The notes below the pieces were generated by a model, which was given only the letters and a program-made list of their open reading frames with translations, was not told where the DNA came from and did not search any database. A DNA stretch of 64,000 nucleotides, taken from Vreelandella hamiltonii. GTDB lineage: Bacteria > Pseudomonadota > Gammaproteobacteria > Pseudomonadales > Halomonadaceae. The stretch is taken from contig NZ_BMXN01000015.1 in the NCBI RefSeq assembly GCF_014651775.1, positions 1 through 64,000 of the forward strand, written 5' to 3'. The translations under genes and the position numbers were made by a program. The first letter of the stretch is position 1; every line of letters begins with the position of its first letter. Below, piece after piece: positions 17,263 through 25,738 of the stretch.

Positions 17263-18948
17263 ATGAAAACCCGCCTACAATTGATCAGCGTCAAATATTC
17301 GATTGCTTTTGTCAGTGTAGCGCTGGCACTGCTCGCTGTTTTCGTTTCGGACGTGCTGCTTGTCAACACCGTGCAGTCGCGCATGAGTGACTTCAGCCAG
17401 CGCTTTGGGCCTGCCGCAGCCGCAGTCATCAATGCGGACCGCGACCTGCATCAGGCACGTATCGCAGAAGCCGAATTCGTACTGGTCAACCCCAATAGTG
17501 CGGAGGCAAATACCTACCTTGCCACCTTTGAAGAAAATGCTTTGCAAGCCCTTTCCGGCATGCAAAACTTTAAATCGCTAATGCAAGATAATCCTGAGTT
17601 ATTATCCGAACTAACAACTTTCGAAGCACTATACACACAGTGGAAAGATGCCTCTCTCACGGTATTCAATGCACATAAAGAAGGCAACTTGACATTAGCA
17701 TTACAGCTACACAAAACAACGTCGTTAACGACATTTAGTGAACTACGTGAACTCTATAACCTTGCCGGAGACCAGGTCGCAGCGCTGGCGAGCGCTACCG
17801 AAACCAGCACCATCCAGCATGTTCAGCGTCAGGAGTGGGTCACCGGTCTCTTTGCTGCCATCGTCTTCTTCGTTGCCGTCTTCATTGCCCTGGCAGGCCC
17901 GATCAGCATGTCACGGGCCATTCGTCAGGTCACGGCGCGCATCAAGGACATTACCGAGGGTGAAGGCGACTTGACGGCGCGCATCGAAAGCCAACGCAAG
18001 GATGAAATCGGCGAACTCGCTCAGCAGTTCGATGCCTTCATCAAACGCATTGACGATACGCTTCAGTCCGTCAGCCATAGCACGGTCAGCCTGCAGCATG
18101 CCTCCAATGAAATTGCCAAGAGCAGCCAGGAGCTGGCCACTCGGACGGAACAGGCGGCAGCCAACTTGCAGCAAACGTCAGCCTCCATGGAAGAGATTGC
18201 AGCCGTCGTCAACAATGCCTCGGAATCGGCGCAGCAAGCCAATCAGCTGGCGCTCTCGACCCGTGAAATAGCCCAGCACGGCATCAGCGCAATGCAGGGT
18301 GTGCAGCAATCGATGACCGATATCAGCACCTCTTCAAGTCAGATTGGCGATATCGTCAGCATGATCGAAAGCATTGCTTTCCAGACCAATATTCTGGCGC
18401 TGAACGCCTCGGTCGAGGCCGCTCGGGCGGGCGAGCACGGGCGCGGGTTTGCGGTGGTAGCCCAGGAGGTTCGCACCCTGGCCAGCCGTGCCAGCGAAGC
18501 TTCCAAGAGTATTGCAGCGCTGATCAGTACCTCCGCCGAACACACTCATGCGGGCGTGGCCCAGGTACACAAAGCCAGTGCGACGCTGCAACAAATGATG
18601 GAAAGCATCGAGCGCGTGGCCGATGTGGTTGCCGAGATCAGCGCAGGCGCCAAAGAGCAGAGTGTCGGCATCGGCCAGGTCAACGACGCTGTCAGTGAGC
18701 TGGACAGCATGACTCAGCACAACGCCTCGATGGTGGAAGAGTCGAGCGCCGCCGCCGCCGAGCTTCGCGAGCAAGCGGATAGACTGGGTATGCTGGTGGG
18801 CGCCTTCAAGCTCAGCAATACGTCCTCCGCGCCTTTGGTGACACGTAAAGTAGCACTTGCTGAGCCGCGCCGACACACACTACAGTTAACTTCAGCACAC
18901 TCCAGAAAACGAGTACTCCAGACCACACCGGATTGGGAGTCCTTCTGA
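17263..18948 (+). CDS. Methyl-accepting chemotaxis protein (receptor 4)
   Basis: Chemoreceptor of 561 residues, separate from the tandem array and of a different lineage. It has a first membrane segment (about 10-32), a helical periplasmic domain of about 155 residues, a second membrane segment (about 192-213), a HAMP domain with the [12 protein letters not shown] signature, and a signalling domain with the standard hairpin tip. It ends in DWESF, again an NWETF-like tether. GAGG precedes the ATG. A REC-EAL response regulator gene follows after a terminator. Confidence 0.95.
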   Translation: MKTRLQLISVKYSIAFVSVALALLAVFVSDVLLVNTVQSRMSDFSQRFGPAAAAVINADRDLHQARIAEAEFVLVNPNSAEANTYLATFEENALQALSGMQNFKSLMQDNPELLSELTTFEALYTQWKDASLTVFNAHKEGNLTLALQLHKTTSLTTFSELRELYNLAGDQVAALASATETSTIQHVQRQEWVTGLFAAIVFFVAVFIALAGPISMSRAIRQVTARIKDITEGEGDLTARIESQRKDEIGELAQQFDAFIKRIDDTLQSVSHSTVSLQHASNEIAKSSQELATRTEQAAANLQQTSASMEEIAAVVNNASESAQQANQLALSTREIAQHGISAMQGVQQSMTDISTSSSQIGDIVSMIESIAFQTNILALNASVEAARAGEHGRGFAVVAQEVRTLASRASEASKSIAALISTSAEHTHAGVAQVHKASATLQQMMESIERVADVVAEISAGAKEQSVGIGQVNDAVSELDSMTQHNASMVEESSAAAAELREQADRLGMLVGAFKLSNTSSAPLVTRKVALAEPRRHTLQLTSAHSRKRVLQTTPDWESF

Positions 18949-18991
18949 TGACACGATTACCGTTCGTTAATTCCTGATCTGTTTCTCATAG

Positions 18992-19021
18992 CGCCTTTGG
19001 GGTCCCTGCCCAAAGGCGTTT
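18992..19021 (+). terminator. Terminator after receptor 4
   Basis: A perfect 10-bp stem (CGCCTTTGGG with CCCAAAGGCG) and a 7-base loop, with only a short T run. It lies between receptor 4 and the REC-EAL gene. Confidence 0.7.
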
Positions 19022-19101
19022 GAGCCTTGCCTACCCAGGCGTTTGTTCGTGCCGCGATAACGCTTACCCATACGCGACGCACGTACTTTAAAGGACTTTG
19101 T

Positions 19102-20250
19102 ATGCCTCCCAGCGCGTTAGTGATCGATGACGATGTAGATATACAGCTGCTAGGCAAGATGCTGCTCAGCCGCCACGGGTTCGAGGTTGTCACGGCGGGC
19201 AGTCTTGGGGAGCTGGCCCGCAACCCTGCGCTCTTGAACGTGAACCTGATCGTGCTGGACTTTGGGCTCGGCGACTTTACCGGGCTGGATATTCTGGATT
19301 ACCTGTACGACCTGCGCTTGAGCGCTTCGATCTTGTTATTGAGCAGCTGTTCGGCAGAGACAGCCGCCCATGCCCTTTCCGAAGGAAAAGCCAAAGGATT
19401 GAAGATGCTTGGCTTTCTTCCGAAAGCGAAGCTATTGGCTCACTTGGGGGAGTTTATCGAGCAGATCGAAGCCTCCCCTAAGCCCCCCACGGCAGGGGAG
19501 CTGGCAATGGCCATCAAGCACGAGCATATCTGCCTGGCGCTGCAACCCAAAATATCGCTAGCCACGGGCCAGGTGATCGGGGCGGAAGCGCTGGTTCGCT
19601 GGCAGGACCCGGTGCGGGGCATGGTCTACCCCGACAGCTTCATTCCTCTGGCCGAAAAAAGCGGCCTGATGGTTCCCCTTACCTGGACTGTATTGACTCT
19701 GGCACTGGCACAGCAGGCTGCTTGGCATGCCCAAGGCCTGAAACTGACCATGGCTGTCAACGTGCCTGCCGAGTTTCTCAAGGCAGAGAACATGCTTGCC
19801 ATCTTTGATGCGCTATGTGCTCACTACCCCGCCACGATGCCCAAGCTGACCCTGGAGCTCACCGAATCAGTGAGCGTCGAGTGTCTGGGCTATGCGCGCC
19901 ACGTACTGGAAGAGTTACGCAGCCGAGGGTTCAAACTGTCGTTGGATGACTTCGGCACCGGCTACTCATCGCTGACGCAACTTTATCGACTACCTTTCGA
20001 CGAACTGAAAATAGACCGCAGCTTCGTTTCCTTGATCGATAGCGAGCCCAATGCGCGTACCATCACGCTTGCCATCGTGGAATTGGGAAAGAAGCTCGGC
20101 ATGAGCGTGGTAGCAGAAGGCATCGAGAACGCCGCTCAGCAATCCCATTTGGCGGCGGCAGGTTGCCCCGTCGGCCAGGGCTATTTCATCTCTCGCCCGC
20201 TATCTGGCGATGCATTTAGCCTTTGGCTGGCACAACATCTGGCGGCCTAG
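19102..20250 (+). CDS. REC-EAL response regulator, cyclic di-GMP phosphodiesterase
   Basis: Soluble protein of 382 residues. A phosphoreceiver domain (1-120) has the acidic pocket in IDDD and the acceptor Asp53. The EAL domain (about 137-375) keeps every residue expected for catalysis and metal binding: EALVRW, the Asn of VNVPAEF, LELTES, LDDFGTGYSSL, LKIDRSF, AEGIE and the Gln of GQGYF. It should hydrolyse cyclic di-GMP when phosphorylated, like RocR-type proteins. AAGGA precedes the chosen ATG; the longer version would include the terminator region. Its cognate kinase is not adjacent, but a hybrid kinase lies just downstream on the other strand. Confidence 0.92.
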   Translation: MPPSALVIDDDVDIQLLGKMLLSRHGFEVVTAGSLGELARNPALLNVNLIVLDFGLGDFTGLDILDYLYDLRLSASILLLSSCSAETAAHALSEGKAKGLKMLGFLPKAKLLAHLGEFIEQIEASPKPPTAGELAMAIKHEHICLALQPKISLATGQVIGAEALVRWQDPVRGMVYPDSFIPLAEKSGLMVPLTWTVLTLALAQQAAWHAQGLKLTMAVNVPAEFLKAENMLAIFDALCAHYPATMPKLTLELTESVSVECLGYARHVLEELRSRGFKLSLDDFGTGYSSLTQLYRLPFDELKIDRSFVSLIDSEPNARTITLAIVELGKKLGMSVVAEGIENAAQQSHLAAAGCPVGQGYFISRPLSGDAFSLWLAQHLAA

Positions 20251-20279
20251 GCCCTGCCTGGAAACGGGCCGCCAAACGA

Positions 20280-22520
20280 TCATGAATCCGAAAGGTGGCA
20301 CAGGCCCTGCTCATTGAGCGCTTTGCGCGTAAGACTCTTCTGAGTTTCCAGTGAGGACAGCAGGGCAGCAATACTCTCTGGCGCCTGAACACTGGCTTGC
20401 TCCAGCTTGGCAGCCTGCCCTGCCACGGCCTTGCACCCTAGCGATGCGGCCGCACCTTTCAGCGAGTGGGCTTCTTTTTTCAAAGCGTCGTGATCTCCTG
20501 CCAGCCAACATGCCCGCAAACGAATCAAGCGCTCTTCCAGACGTGCCAAAAAAGTAGTGAGCAGCGCATCCAGCGCCGTAGGTTCGAAGGCTTCCTTCAG
20601 CTCGTTGCAGATATGCGCATCCAGCACGGACTCGGAGACGTCGGTAGACGGTGCTTCTTCAGCAGGCAAAGGGGGCGCACACAAGGGGCCTTGTGGGTCA
20701 TTCCCTGCGGCCACGAAGCGACTGATCAACTGCTGTAGCTCATCGCGGGTGAACGGCTTGTTGATCATGTCGTCCATGCCGCTTTCGAAACAGCGCTGAC
20801 GATGTTCCGGCATGACATTGGCGGTCATGGCCACGATCGGAAGGTGCGGCAACTGGTGTTCGGCCTCGAAGCTGCGCCAGCGCAGCGTGGTTTCCGTGCC
20901 GTCCAGAATCGGCATTTGCATGTCCATGAGCACCAGATCGATGGCGGCATACTCTACTTGCAGTCGCTCCAACGCGGCCTGGCCATTTTCGGCAATACTG
21001 ACCCGCTGCCCCAGCTGCTCCAGCATGACGCGTGCCACGGTCTGGTTGATCGGGTTGTCTTCGACGATGAGGATGTGATGGTCGGCCGTTGGACGAGTAC
21101 ACTGCTCACGTTGTGCGTATTCACAGTCGTTACCTGCTTTGGGCATGGTCACCACGAACCAGAAACGGCTGCCGACGCCCACCTCGCTCTCCACACCAAT
21201 TTCCCCTGCCATGGCTTGCACCAGCCGTTTGCAAATGGCTAGCCCAAGCCCTGTCCCCTCATGGCGCCTGGCGATGGAAGTATCCACTTGGGAGAAAGCC
21301 GCGAACAGGCGCTCCTGATCCGCCTGCGAAATGCCGCAGCCACTATCGTGCACTTCGACCAGCAACTGATCGTTCTCCAGCGGCGACACGGAACATCTGA
21401 CGTACCCACTTTCCGTGAACTTCAGCGCATTGTTGATGAGGTTCATCATGATCTGGCGTAAACGGGCAATGTCTCCCACCACGAAACGAGGCAGTGCCGG
21501 GTCGATGGAGTAACTGAACTCGACACAACGGTTTTTTTCCTGCAAGACATAGCCCATGCAAAGTGCTTCGACACATTCATGAATATCAAAGGGACGGTTG
21601 TCCAGGTCCAGACGACCGCTCTCTATCTTGGTGTAATCCAGAATGTCGTTGATCACGCTGCGCAGGCTGTCGGCGCTGCGCTTCAAGGCCGATACGTACG
21701 CCTGGCCTTTGGGGGAGTGCACTTCGTCACCAAGCAGGTCGGCCATGCCCACCACGCCATTGAGCGGGGTGCGAATTTCATGGCTCATTACCGCCATGAA
21801 CTCGGATTTCGCCTGACTGGCGATTTCAGCCCGGCGCGCAGTCTCCTTGAGTTCCTGGCTCTTCAACTCGAGCGCCTGGGCCTTGCGTAAACTCGAGCGC
21901 CCCTCCCGCAGCAGCGCACGCACCAACATGCCGCCGGAAAACATCAGCGACAGCAACAACACCAGCGCCAGCCCATACAGCTGAGTCATCCTCTCGCGTT
22001 CTTCCGTGCGCATACGCGCCACGCTGGCATTGGTCTCGATCAATACGGTGCCGGTAAATGCCTGCAACTGCTGAGTCGTGCTCATCAGCTCCGTCATCAA
22101 TGCGGGCGTCAATGCCTCCGGCTGCTCCCATAAAGGGTCTAATAGTCCATCCAGTGCATCCACCCACTCAGCCGCCTGGACGATGTTGTCGTTGATAACG
22201 TCGATCTTCGACACTGCAAGGTTGATTTCGCCCTGTTGAAAAAGATTCTTGCGGCTATAGAGAATTTCGAACCTCTGCAGCAGGTCGTCCACGCTGGCAC
22301 TGCCGATCTGCACGTCTACCAGCGCCATATGCAGTTCGCGAACTTCACGGTCGAACTGATAGCCCGTCCACACCAGGTTTTCCAGCAAGCGGTTCTCGAT
22401 CGCGTGCTGACGCTGAAAGATGACGCCACCCGTAATGATGGCAGACAGAAAGAACAGGATGGCCGAAAAGGTAGCCACCCTGACGCGTTTGGAAAAGTAG
22501 TGTTTGAAAGTGGCTAACAT
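20280..22520 (-). CDS. Hybrid sensor histidine kinase (HisKA-HATPase-REC-HPt)
   Basis: Membrane sensor kinase of 746 residues with an internal phosphorelay. Two membrane segments (about 15-36 and 180-203) flank a periplasmic helical sensor of about 145 residues. The phosphorylated His is His247 in SHEIRTPLNG. An ATP-binding domain with N, G1 (DSGCGI) and G2 (GTGLGLAI) boxes follows, then a receiver with acceptor Asp533 and a C-terminal HPt domain with His685 in AHSLKGAAASLG. It lies 53 bases downstream of the gene for a periplasmic molybdopterin-fold protein and is divergent from an OmpR-type regulator gene. The three make a likely signalling unit. Confidence 0.95.
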   Translation of the reverse strand: MLATFKHYFSKRVRVATFSAILFFLSAIITGGVIFQRQHAIENRLLENLVWTGYQFDREVRELHMALVDVQIGSASVDDLLQRFEILYSRKNLFQQGEINLAVSKIDVINDNIVQAAEWVDALDGLLDPLWEQPEALTPALMTELMSTTQQLQAFTGTVLIETNASVARMRTEERERMTQLYGLALVLLLSLMFSGGMLVRALLREGRSSLRKAQALELKSQELKETARRAEIASQAKSEFMAVMSHEIRTPLNGVVGMADLLGDEVHSPKGQAYVSALKRSADSLRSVINDILDYTKIESGRLDLDNRPFDIHECVEALCMGYVLQEKNRCVEFSYSIDPALPRFVVGDIARLRQIMMNLINNALKFTESGYVRCSVSPLENDQLLVEVHDSGCGISQADQERLFAAFSQVDTSIARRHEGTGLGLAICKRLVQAMAGEIGVESEVGVGSRFWFVVTMPKAGNDCEYAQREQCTRPTADHHILIVEDNPINQTVARVMLEQLGQRVSIAENGQAALERLQVEYAAIDLVLMDMQMPILDGTETTLRWRSFEAEHQLPHLPIVAMTANVMPEHRQRCFESGMDDMINKPFTRDELQQLISRFVAAGNDPQGPLCAPPLPAEEAPSTDVSESVLDAHICNELKEAFEPTALDALLTTFLARLEERLIRLRACWLAGDHDALKKEAHSLKGAAASLGCKAVAGQAAKLEQASVQAPESIAALLSSLETQKSLTRKALNEQGLCHLSDS

Positions 22521-22573
22521 GGCGTTTACCCGGCGAGGTTACCGCGTGGCGAACAATGGCACCTCGCGGCGGG

Positions 22574-23080
22574 TTACTCGATTTCGATGCGCTTCACTTG
22601 CCAGACCGAGCGGGTCAGGATCTCTTCGTTCAGCAGTGACGGGTTTTCATCGAAGGGATAGATGACGAACAGTGGCCCATGGTCGCGAATACGCAGCGGG
22701 CTGCCATCGGCACTCATGGCCAGGATCACGTCGTACTCCTGAAAATCACTGACGGGAATCGTGGATGCATAATCATTGAGCGCAATCACCCTCATCTGCT
22801 CACCGTCGGCCCCTACCGCTTCCAGCAGCGCGCGCCCCAACGGCCCCTCGAAGCTGACCACGCCATCGTGCCAAGGCGTACTGGTGCGCGTCGTGCGCTG
22901 TGCCAGGGCTTCCAGCATGGCGCGATCGAAATGGGCTTCATCCCCCGCATTGGTATGGGTAAGCTTACCCGCCACTTCCAGCACCACTTGCCCGGCAGGA
23001 GTCTCCAACGCCTGGACACTGGTAAGGAAAGATACCCCTGCCAACAATACAAAAGCCTTATTAATCAGTTTATTGGTCAT
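22574..23080 (-). CDS. Small periplasmic molybdopterin-fold protein linked to a sensor kinase
   Basis: A 168-residue protein with a signal peptide (about residues 1-24, ending VQA). The mature part looks like a short oxidoreductase molybdopterin-binding (SUOX-like) domain: VISFEGP-type and VIALNDYASTIPVSDF segments, then an RIRDHGPLFVIYPFD strand near the end. It has no cysteine, so it cannot hold molybdenum in the usual way and is probably not an enzyme. It is co-oriented with, and just upstream of, a hybrid kinase whose periplasmic domain could bind it. An accessory sensing role is therefore inferred. Confidence 0.7.
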   Translation of the reverse strand: MTNKLINKAFVLLAGVSFLTSVQALETPAGQVVLEVAGKLTHTNAGDEAHFDRAMLEALAQRTTRTSTPWHDGVVSFEGPLGRALLEAVGADGEQMRVIALNDYASTIPVSDFQEYDVILAMSADGSPLRIRDHGPLFVIYPFDENPSLLNEEILTRSVWQVKRIEIE

Positions 23081-23199
23081 TTCACCCCCTCCTCGATGAT
23101 AAGCGGAGTATAGCGCTGAGACTTAAGCGTTAACTGTAAACCTTTGTGTCACTCGGCCAAACTCAACTAGAATTAATGAATGAGCAGTTCTTCCAGGCG

Positions 23200-23217
23200 G
23201 TGTGAGATTTATCACAC
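23200..23217. promoter_or_regulatory. Perfect CRP-type palindrome between the divergent two-component genes
   Basis: GTGTGAGATTTATCACAC matches TGTGA-N6-TCACA exactly, with one further pair at each end. It ends 21 bases before the response regulator start codon and 120 bases before the start of the divergent periplasmic-protein/kinase operon. So it could repress the former and activate the latter. Confidence 0.65.
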
Positions 23218-23238
23218 GATAAAAATAGGTAACTCACT

Positions 23239-23952
23239 ATGCATATCGGTGTGCTTGAAGACGATCTTGACCAACAAGCATTTATTGAACAGTGCCTGCT
23301 CTCTGCCGACCATCAAGTGTCGCTGTTCGGCAGAGCCAGTGAACTTAGACGTGCCACGCAAGAGAAGCGCTTCGATTTTCTGATCATTGATTGGCGCCTT
23401 CCAGATGCCTGCGGCATGGACGTGGTGAGCCATCTGCGCCAGAACGATGGTTGGCGTGGGCCGATTCTGTTCATTACCGCCAGCCAAGGCGAAGACGACG
23501 TGGTGAAGGCGCTGGAACAGGGAGCCGACGACTTTCTGGCCAAGCCGCTACGCCCCAAGGAATTTCTTGCTCGGGTCAGCGCGCTGGGCCGACGTGCAGG
23601 GTATGAAACGCCCCGCCCATCGGCCAACTGTCCTAGCGCGTTCGATATCAATACCGTCGAACATACGATCAGTGTCGATGGGCATATGGTGGAGCTCACC
23701 GAGCGAGAGTACCGTCTGGCGACGCTGTTCTTCTCAAAAGTCGGCGAATTGCTGAGCCGTGCACATCTGCTCGAACTGGTGTGGGGGATCAAAGGGGATG
23801 TCTCGACCCGCACGGTGGATACCCATGTCAGCCGCTTGCGCCGCAAGCTGGAACTGGATGGGCGGCACGGTCTTCGGTTGCGCAGTATCTACCAGTCAGG
23901 CTATCGCCTGGAGACCTGTCATATGGCACCCGTAGAGAAGGTGGTCAATTAA
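23239..23952 (+). CDS. OmpR/PhoB-family response regulator
   Basis: DNA-binding regulator of 237 residues. A receiver domain (1-118) has the acidic pair in LEDD, acceptor Asp51 in IIDWRLP and the conserved Lys in AKPLRP. A winged-helix Trans_reg_C domain (about 135-228) has the usual RTVDTHVSRLRRKLE helix and a GYRLE end. It is divergent from the kinase operon and is the obvious partner of that kinase. The CRP-type palindrome overlaps its promoter region. Confidence 0.93.
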   Translation: MHIGVLEDDLDQQAFIEQCLLSADHQVSLFGRASELRRATQEKRFDFLIIDWRLPDACGMDVVSHLRQNDGWRGPILFITASQGEDDVVKALEQGADDFLAKPLRPKEFLARVSALGRRAGYETPRPSANCPSAFDINTVEHTISVDGHMVELTEREYRLATLFFSKVGELLSRAHLLELVWGIKGDVSTRTVDTHVSRLRRKLELDGRHGLRLRSIYQSGYRLETCHMAPVEKVVN

Positions 23953-23969
23953 AAAGGTAGCCAATTAAA

Positions 23970-24006
23970 AAAGCCGACCGACACCCCAAGGTGCCTGGGT
24001 CGGCGA
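23970..24006 (+). terminator. Branched inverted repeat after the response regulator
   Basis: GCCGACC and GGTCGGC form an outer stem that encloses a small CACC/GGTG stem. No T run follows. It probably marks the 3' end of the response regulator transcript. Confidence 0.4.
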
Positions 24007-24060
24007 AGCTGATGAGAGTCTGCAATCACGCGTCAGCGTGTGCAGTGATGCTTGGGGAAA

Positions 24061-24099
24061 GCATCGCCAAACTGCCTGCGTCAAGCGGCTTGGCGATGC
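24061..24099 (-). other. Hairpin spanning the arfA stop codon
   Basis: A perfect 10-bp inverted repeat (GCATCGCCAA with TTGGCGATGC). One arm is inside the last codons of arfA, the stop codon is in the loop and the other arm lies after the stop. In E. coli arfA, a comparable hairpin leads to transcripts lacking a stop codon, through termination or RNase III cleavage. Confidence 0.65.
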
Positions 24100-24248
24100 C
24101 CTCTGTCGGTTGATCGAGTCAACCTTCCCCGTCCTTTGCGCGAGTAGCTGCCCTTGCCCTTCTTGGGCGTTTGCTGCTGCAGTTTGAACATGGGTGTTCG
24201 CAGCTGTGCTTTCAAGGCATTGTCCTTGATACCGTGTCGCTTTTTCAT
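24081..24248 (-). CDS. arfA: Alternative ribosome-rescue factor A
   Basis: A small basic protein of 55 residues that rescues ribosomes stalled on mRNAs without a stop codon, working with release factor 2. It carries the family signature: an IKDNALKAQLRTPMFK segment near the N-terminus and the KGKGSYSRKGR motif at about residues 31-41. E. coli ArfA is encoded as 72 residues but its active form is about 55, the size of this one. AGG lies just before the ATG. The hairpin over the stop codon suggests its own mRNA is made non-stop, so ArfA accumulates only when tmRNA is overloaded. It sits between convergent or unrelated genes. Confidence 0.88.
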   Translation of the reverse strand: MKKRHGIKDNALKAQLRTPMFKLQQQTPKKGKGSYSRKGRGRLTRSTDRGHRQAA

Positions 24249-24372
24249 ACGTTTACCTATGTAAATTCCTTCGGACTTGCAAACGAGCATTGGCCCGCTT
24301 CTGGACAGACAAGCGGCAGGTTGGTTCCCTGGCGCGGCAATCGCTACTGGAAATGTCTGCTGGAAATGGCTG

Positions 24373-25656
24373 CTAAAGATGCGCCCCCACCAACATGCTG
24401 AGCCACCCGGCCACCCGTTTACGCCAGGGGCGATTCTCCCAGCGCTCGAGGTCGTAGCGCTCCGCCTGCTGCAGATCCTCTTCCACCAACAGGCGCACAT
24501 ACCGGGCAAATTCCTCATCGTAGACGTTGAGATTGCCTTCCTGGTTGATCCTGAACGAGCGATTGTCGAGGTTGGTCGACCCAATGCTGGCAAAGCGATC
24601 GTCGACACTGATCAGCTTGGCGTGATACATGGCAGGCTGGTACTCGTAGAACGCCACGCCTGCTTCCAGCATGGGCCGCCAGCGATTCACCGAAGCGTGG
24701 CGCACGAAGCCTTTATCGATGCTGTCACCGGGTACCAGAATGGTGATCTCCACGCCCCGCTCCCGTGCCTCGATCAGCGCCTGGAGAAACTGTTCATCCG
24801 GGTAAAAATAGGCCGACCCGAGAGTGATATGCTCTTGGGCCGAGGCGATGACCAGCATCAACATCTTGCGCATGCGGTGACGCCCCTCCAAGGGGGTACT
24901 GGTCACCATTTGTGCCGTTACATCGCCCTCTTCACTCAGCTCGGGAAAGTAGCGCTCCCCCAATAGCAGCCGTCCGCTGGCATCCAGCCAGGTATCCACG
25001 AAGGCCGCCTGCATGTTGCCGACCACGGGCCCTCGAACGCGGAAATGGTGATCTCGATAGCCGACGTCGTCACCTTCCGGCAGCCAGCTGTCCGTCACGT
25101 TGGCCCCGCCAATGAAACCGGTGTGGCCGTCTACCACCAGCAGCTTGCGGTGGGTACGGTGATTGAAACGGCTCAACTCGTACCAGGCGGGCTTGCGCCA
25201 GCGAATCACGTCGACCCCGGCGGCTTCCAGGCGCTCGAACTTGTCCTGAGCTGCGGGCACCGAGCCTACGTAATCGATCAGTACATGCACTGCCACGCCG
25301 CGCTCGGCAGCGGCCGACAGCGCTTCCACGAAGGGATCGGCGGCCGTTGCGCCCCAAAATTCATAGGTTTCGAAGGTAATGCTGCTCTCGGCGGACGCGA
25401 TGGCTGCCAGCATGGCGTCATAAATGGCTTCGCCATCGGTGAAGGGGTCGATGCGGTTACCCGACACCAGCGGCTGCTCCAGCAGCAACCCCATGGTGCG
25501 CATGAACGCCTCGTCCTGCGTGCCCATGTCTACCGACACGGGCTCCAGCAGCCGCTTGGGTGACGGCTGGGCATTGTGATACAGCACGCTGCCCACCATG
25601 AAGAGAGCGGCTACTACGCAGCTGGTATAGAAAACGAGTCGAGTACGGCGTTTCAA
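24373..25656 (-). CDS. Phospholipase D-family protein, cardiolipin synthase type
   Basis: Membrane-anchored enzyme of 427 residues with one N-terminal membrane segment (about 7-25) and two HKD catalytic motifs, HRKLLVVD near residue 170 and HAKLISVD near residue 347, each followed by the usual G-GSTN-type segment. It probably joins phosphatidyl groups to make cardiolipin, like ClsA/ClsB, although some members are phospholipases. It is a single gene facing arfA from the same strand. No regulatory site was noticed. Confidence 0.88.
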   Translation of the reverse strand: MKRRTRLVFYTSCVVAALFMVGSVLYHNAQPSPKRLLEPVSVDMGTQDEAFMRTMGLLLEQPLVSGNRIDPFTDGEAIYDAMLAAIASAESSITFETYEFWGATAADPFVEALSAAAERGVAVHVLIDYVGSVPAAQDKFERLEAAGVDVIRWRKPAWYELSRFNHRTHRKLLVVDGHTGFIGGANVTDSWLPEGDDVGYRDHHFRVRGPVVGNMQAAFVDTWLDASGRLLLGERYFPELSEEGDVTAQMVTSTPLEGRHRMRKMLMLVIASAQEHITLGSAYFYPDEQFLQALIEARERGVEITILVPGDSIDKGFVRHASVNRWRPMLEAGVAFYEYQPAMYHAKLISVDDRFASIGSTNLDNRSFRINQEGNLNVYDEEFARYVRLLVEEDLQQAERYDLERWENRPWRKRVAGWLSMLVGAHL

Positions 25657-25738
25657 GGGTGGCTCCCTGCCTCATAAGCGTGGCTCATGATTGCAGCTCC
25701 CCCCAGTGAACGCCAGCCAAAGCGTCAACGAGAAAGCG

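Noticed and set aside
24249..24608. Extended version of the arfA frame (175 codons)
   Set aside because: The upstream part is antisense to the PLD-family gene and Ser/Arg-rich without features. The ArfA domain begins at the ATG at 24248, which has its own ribosome binding site.
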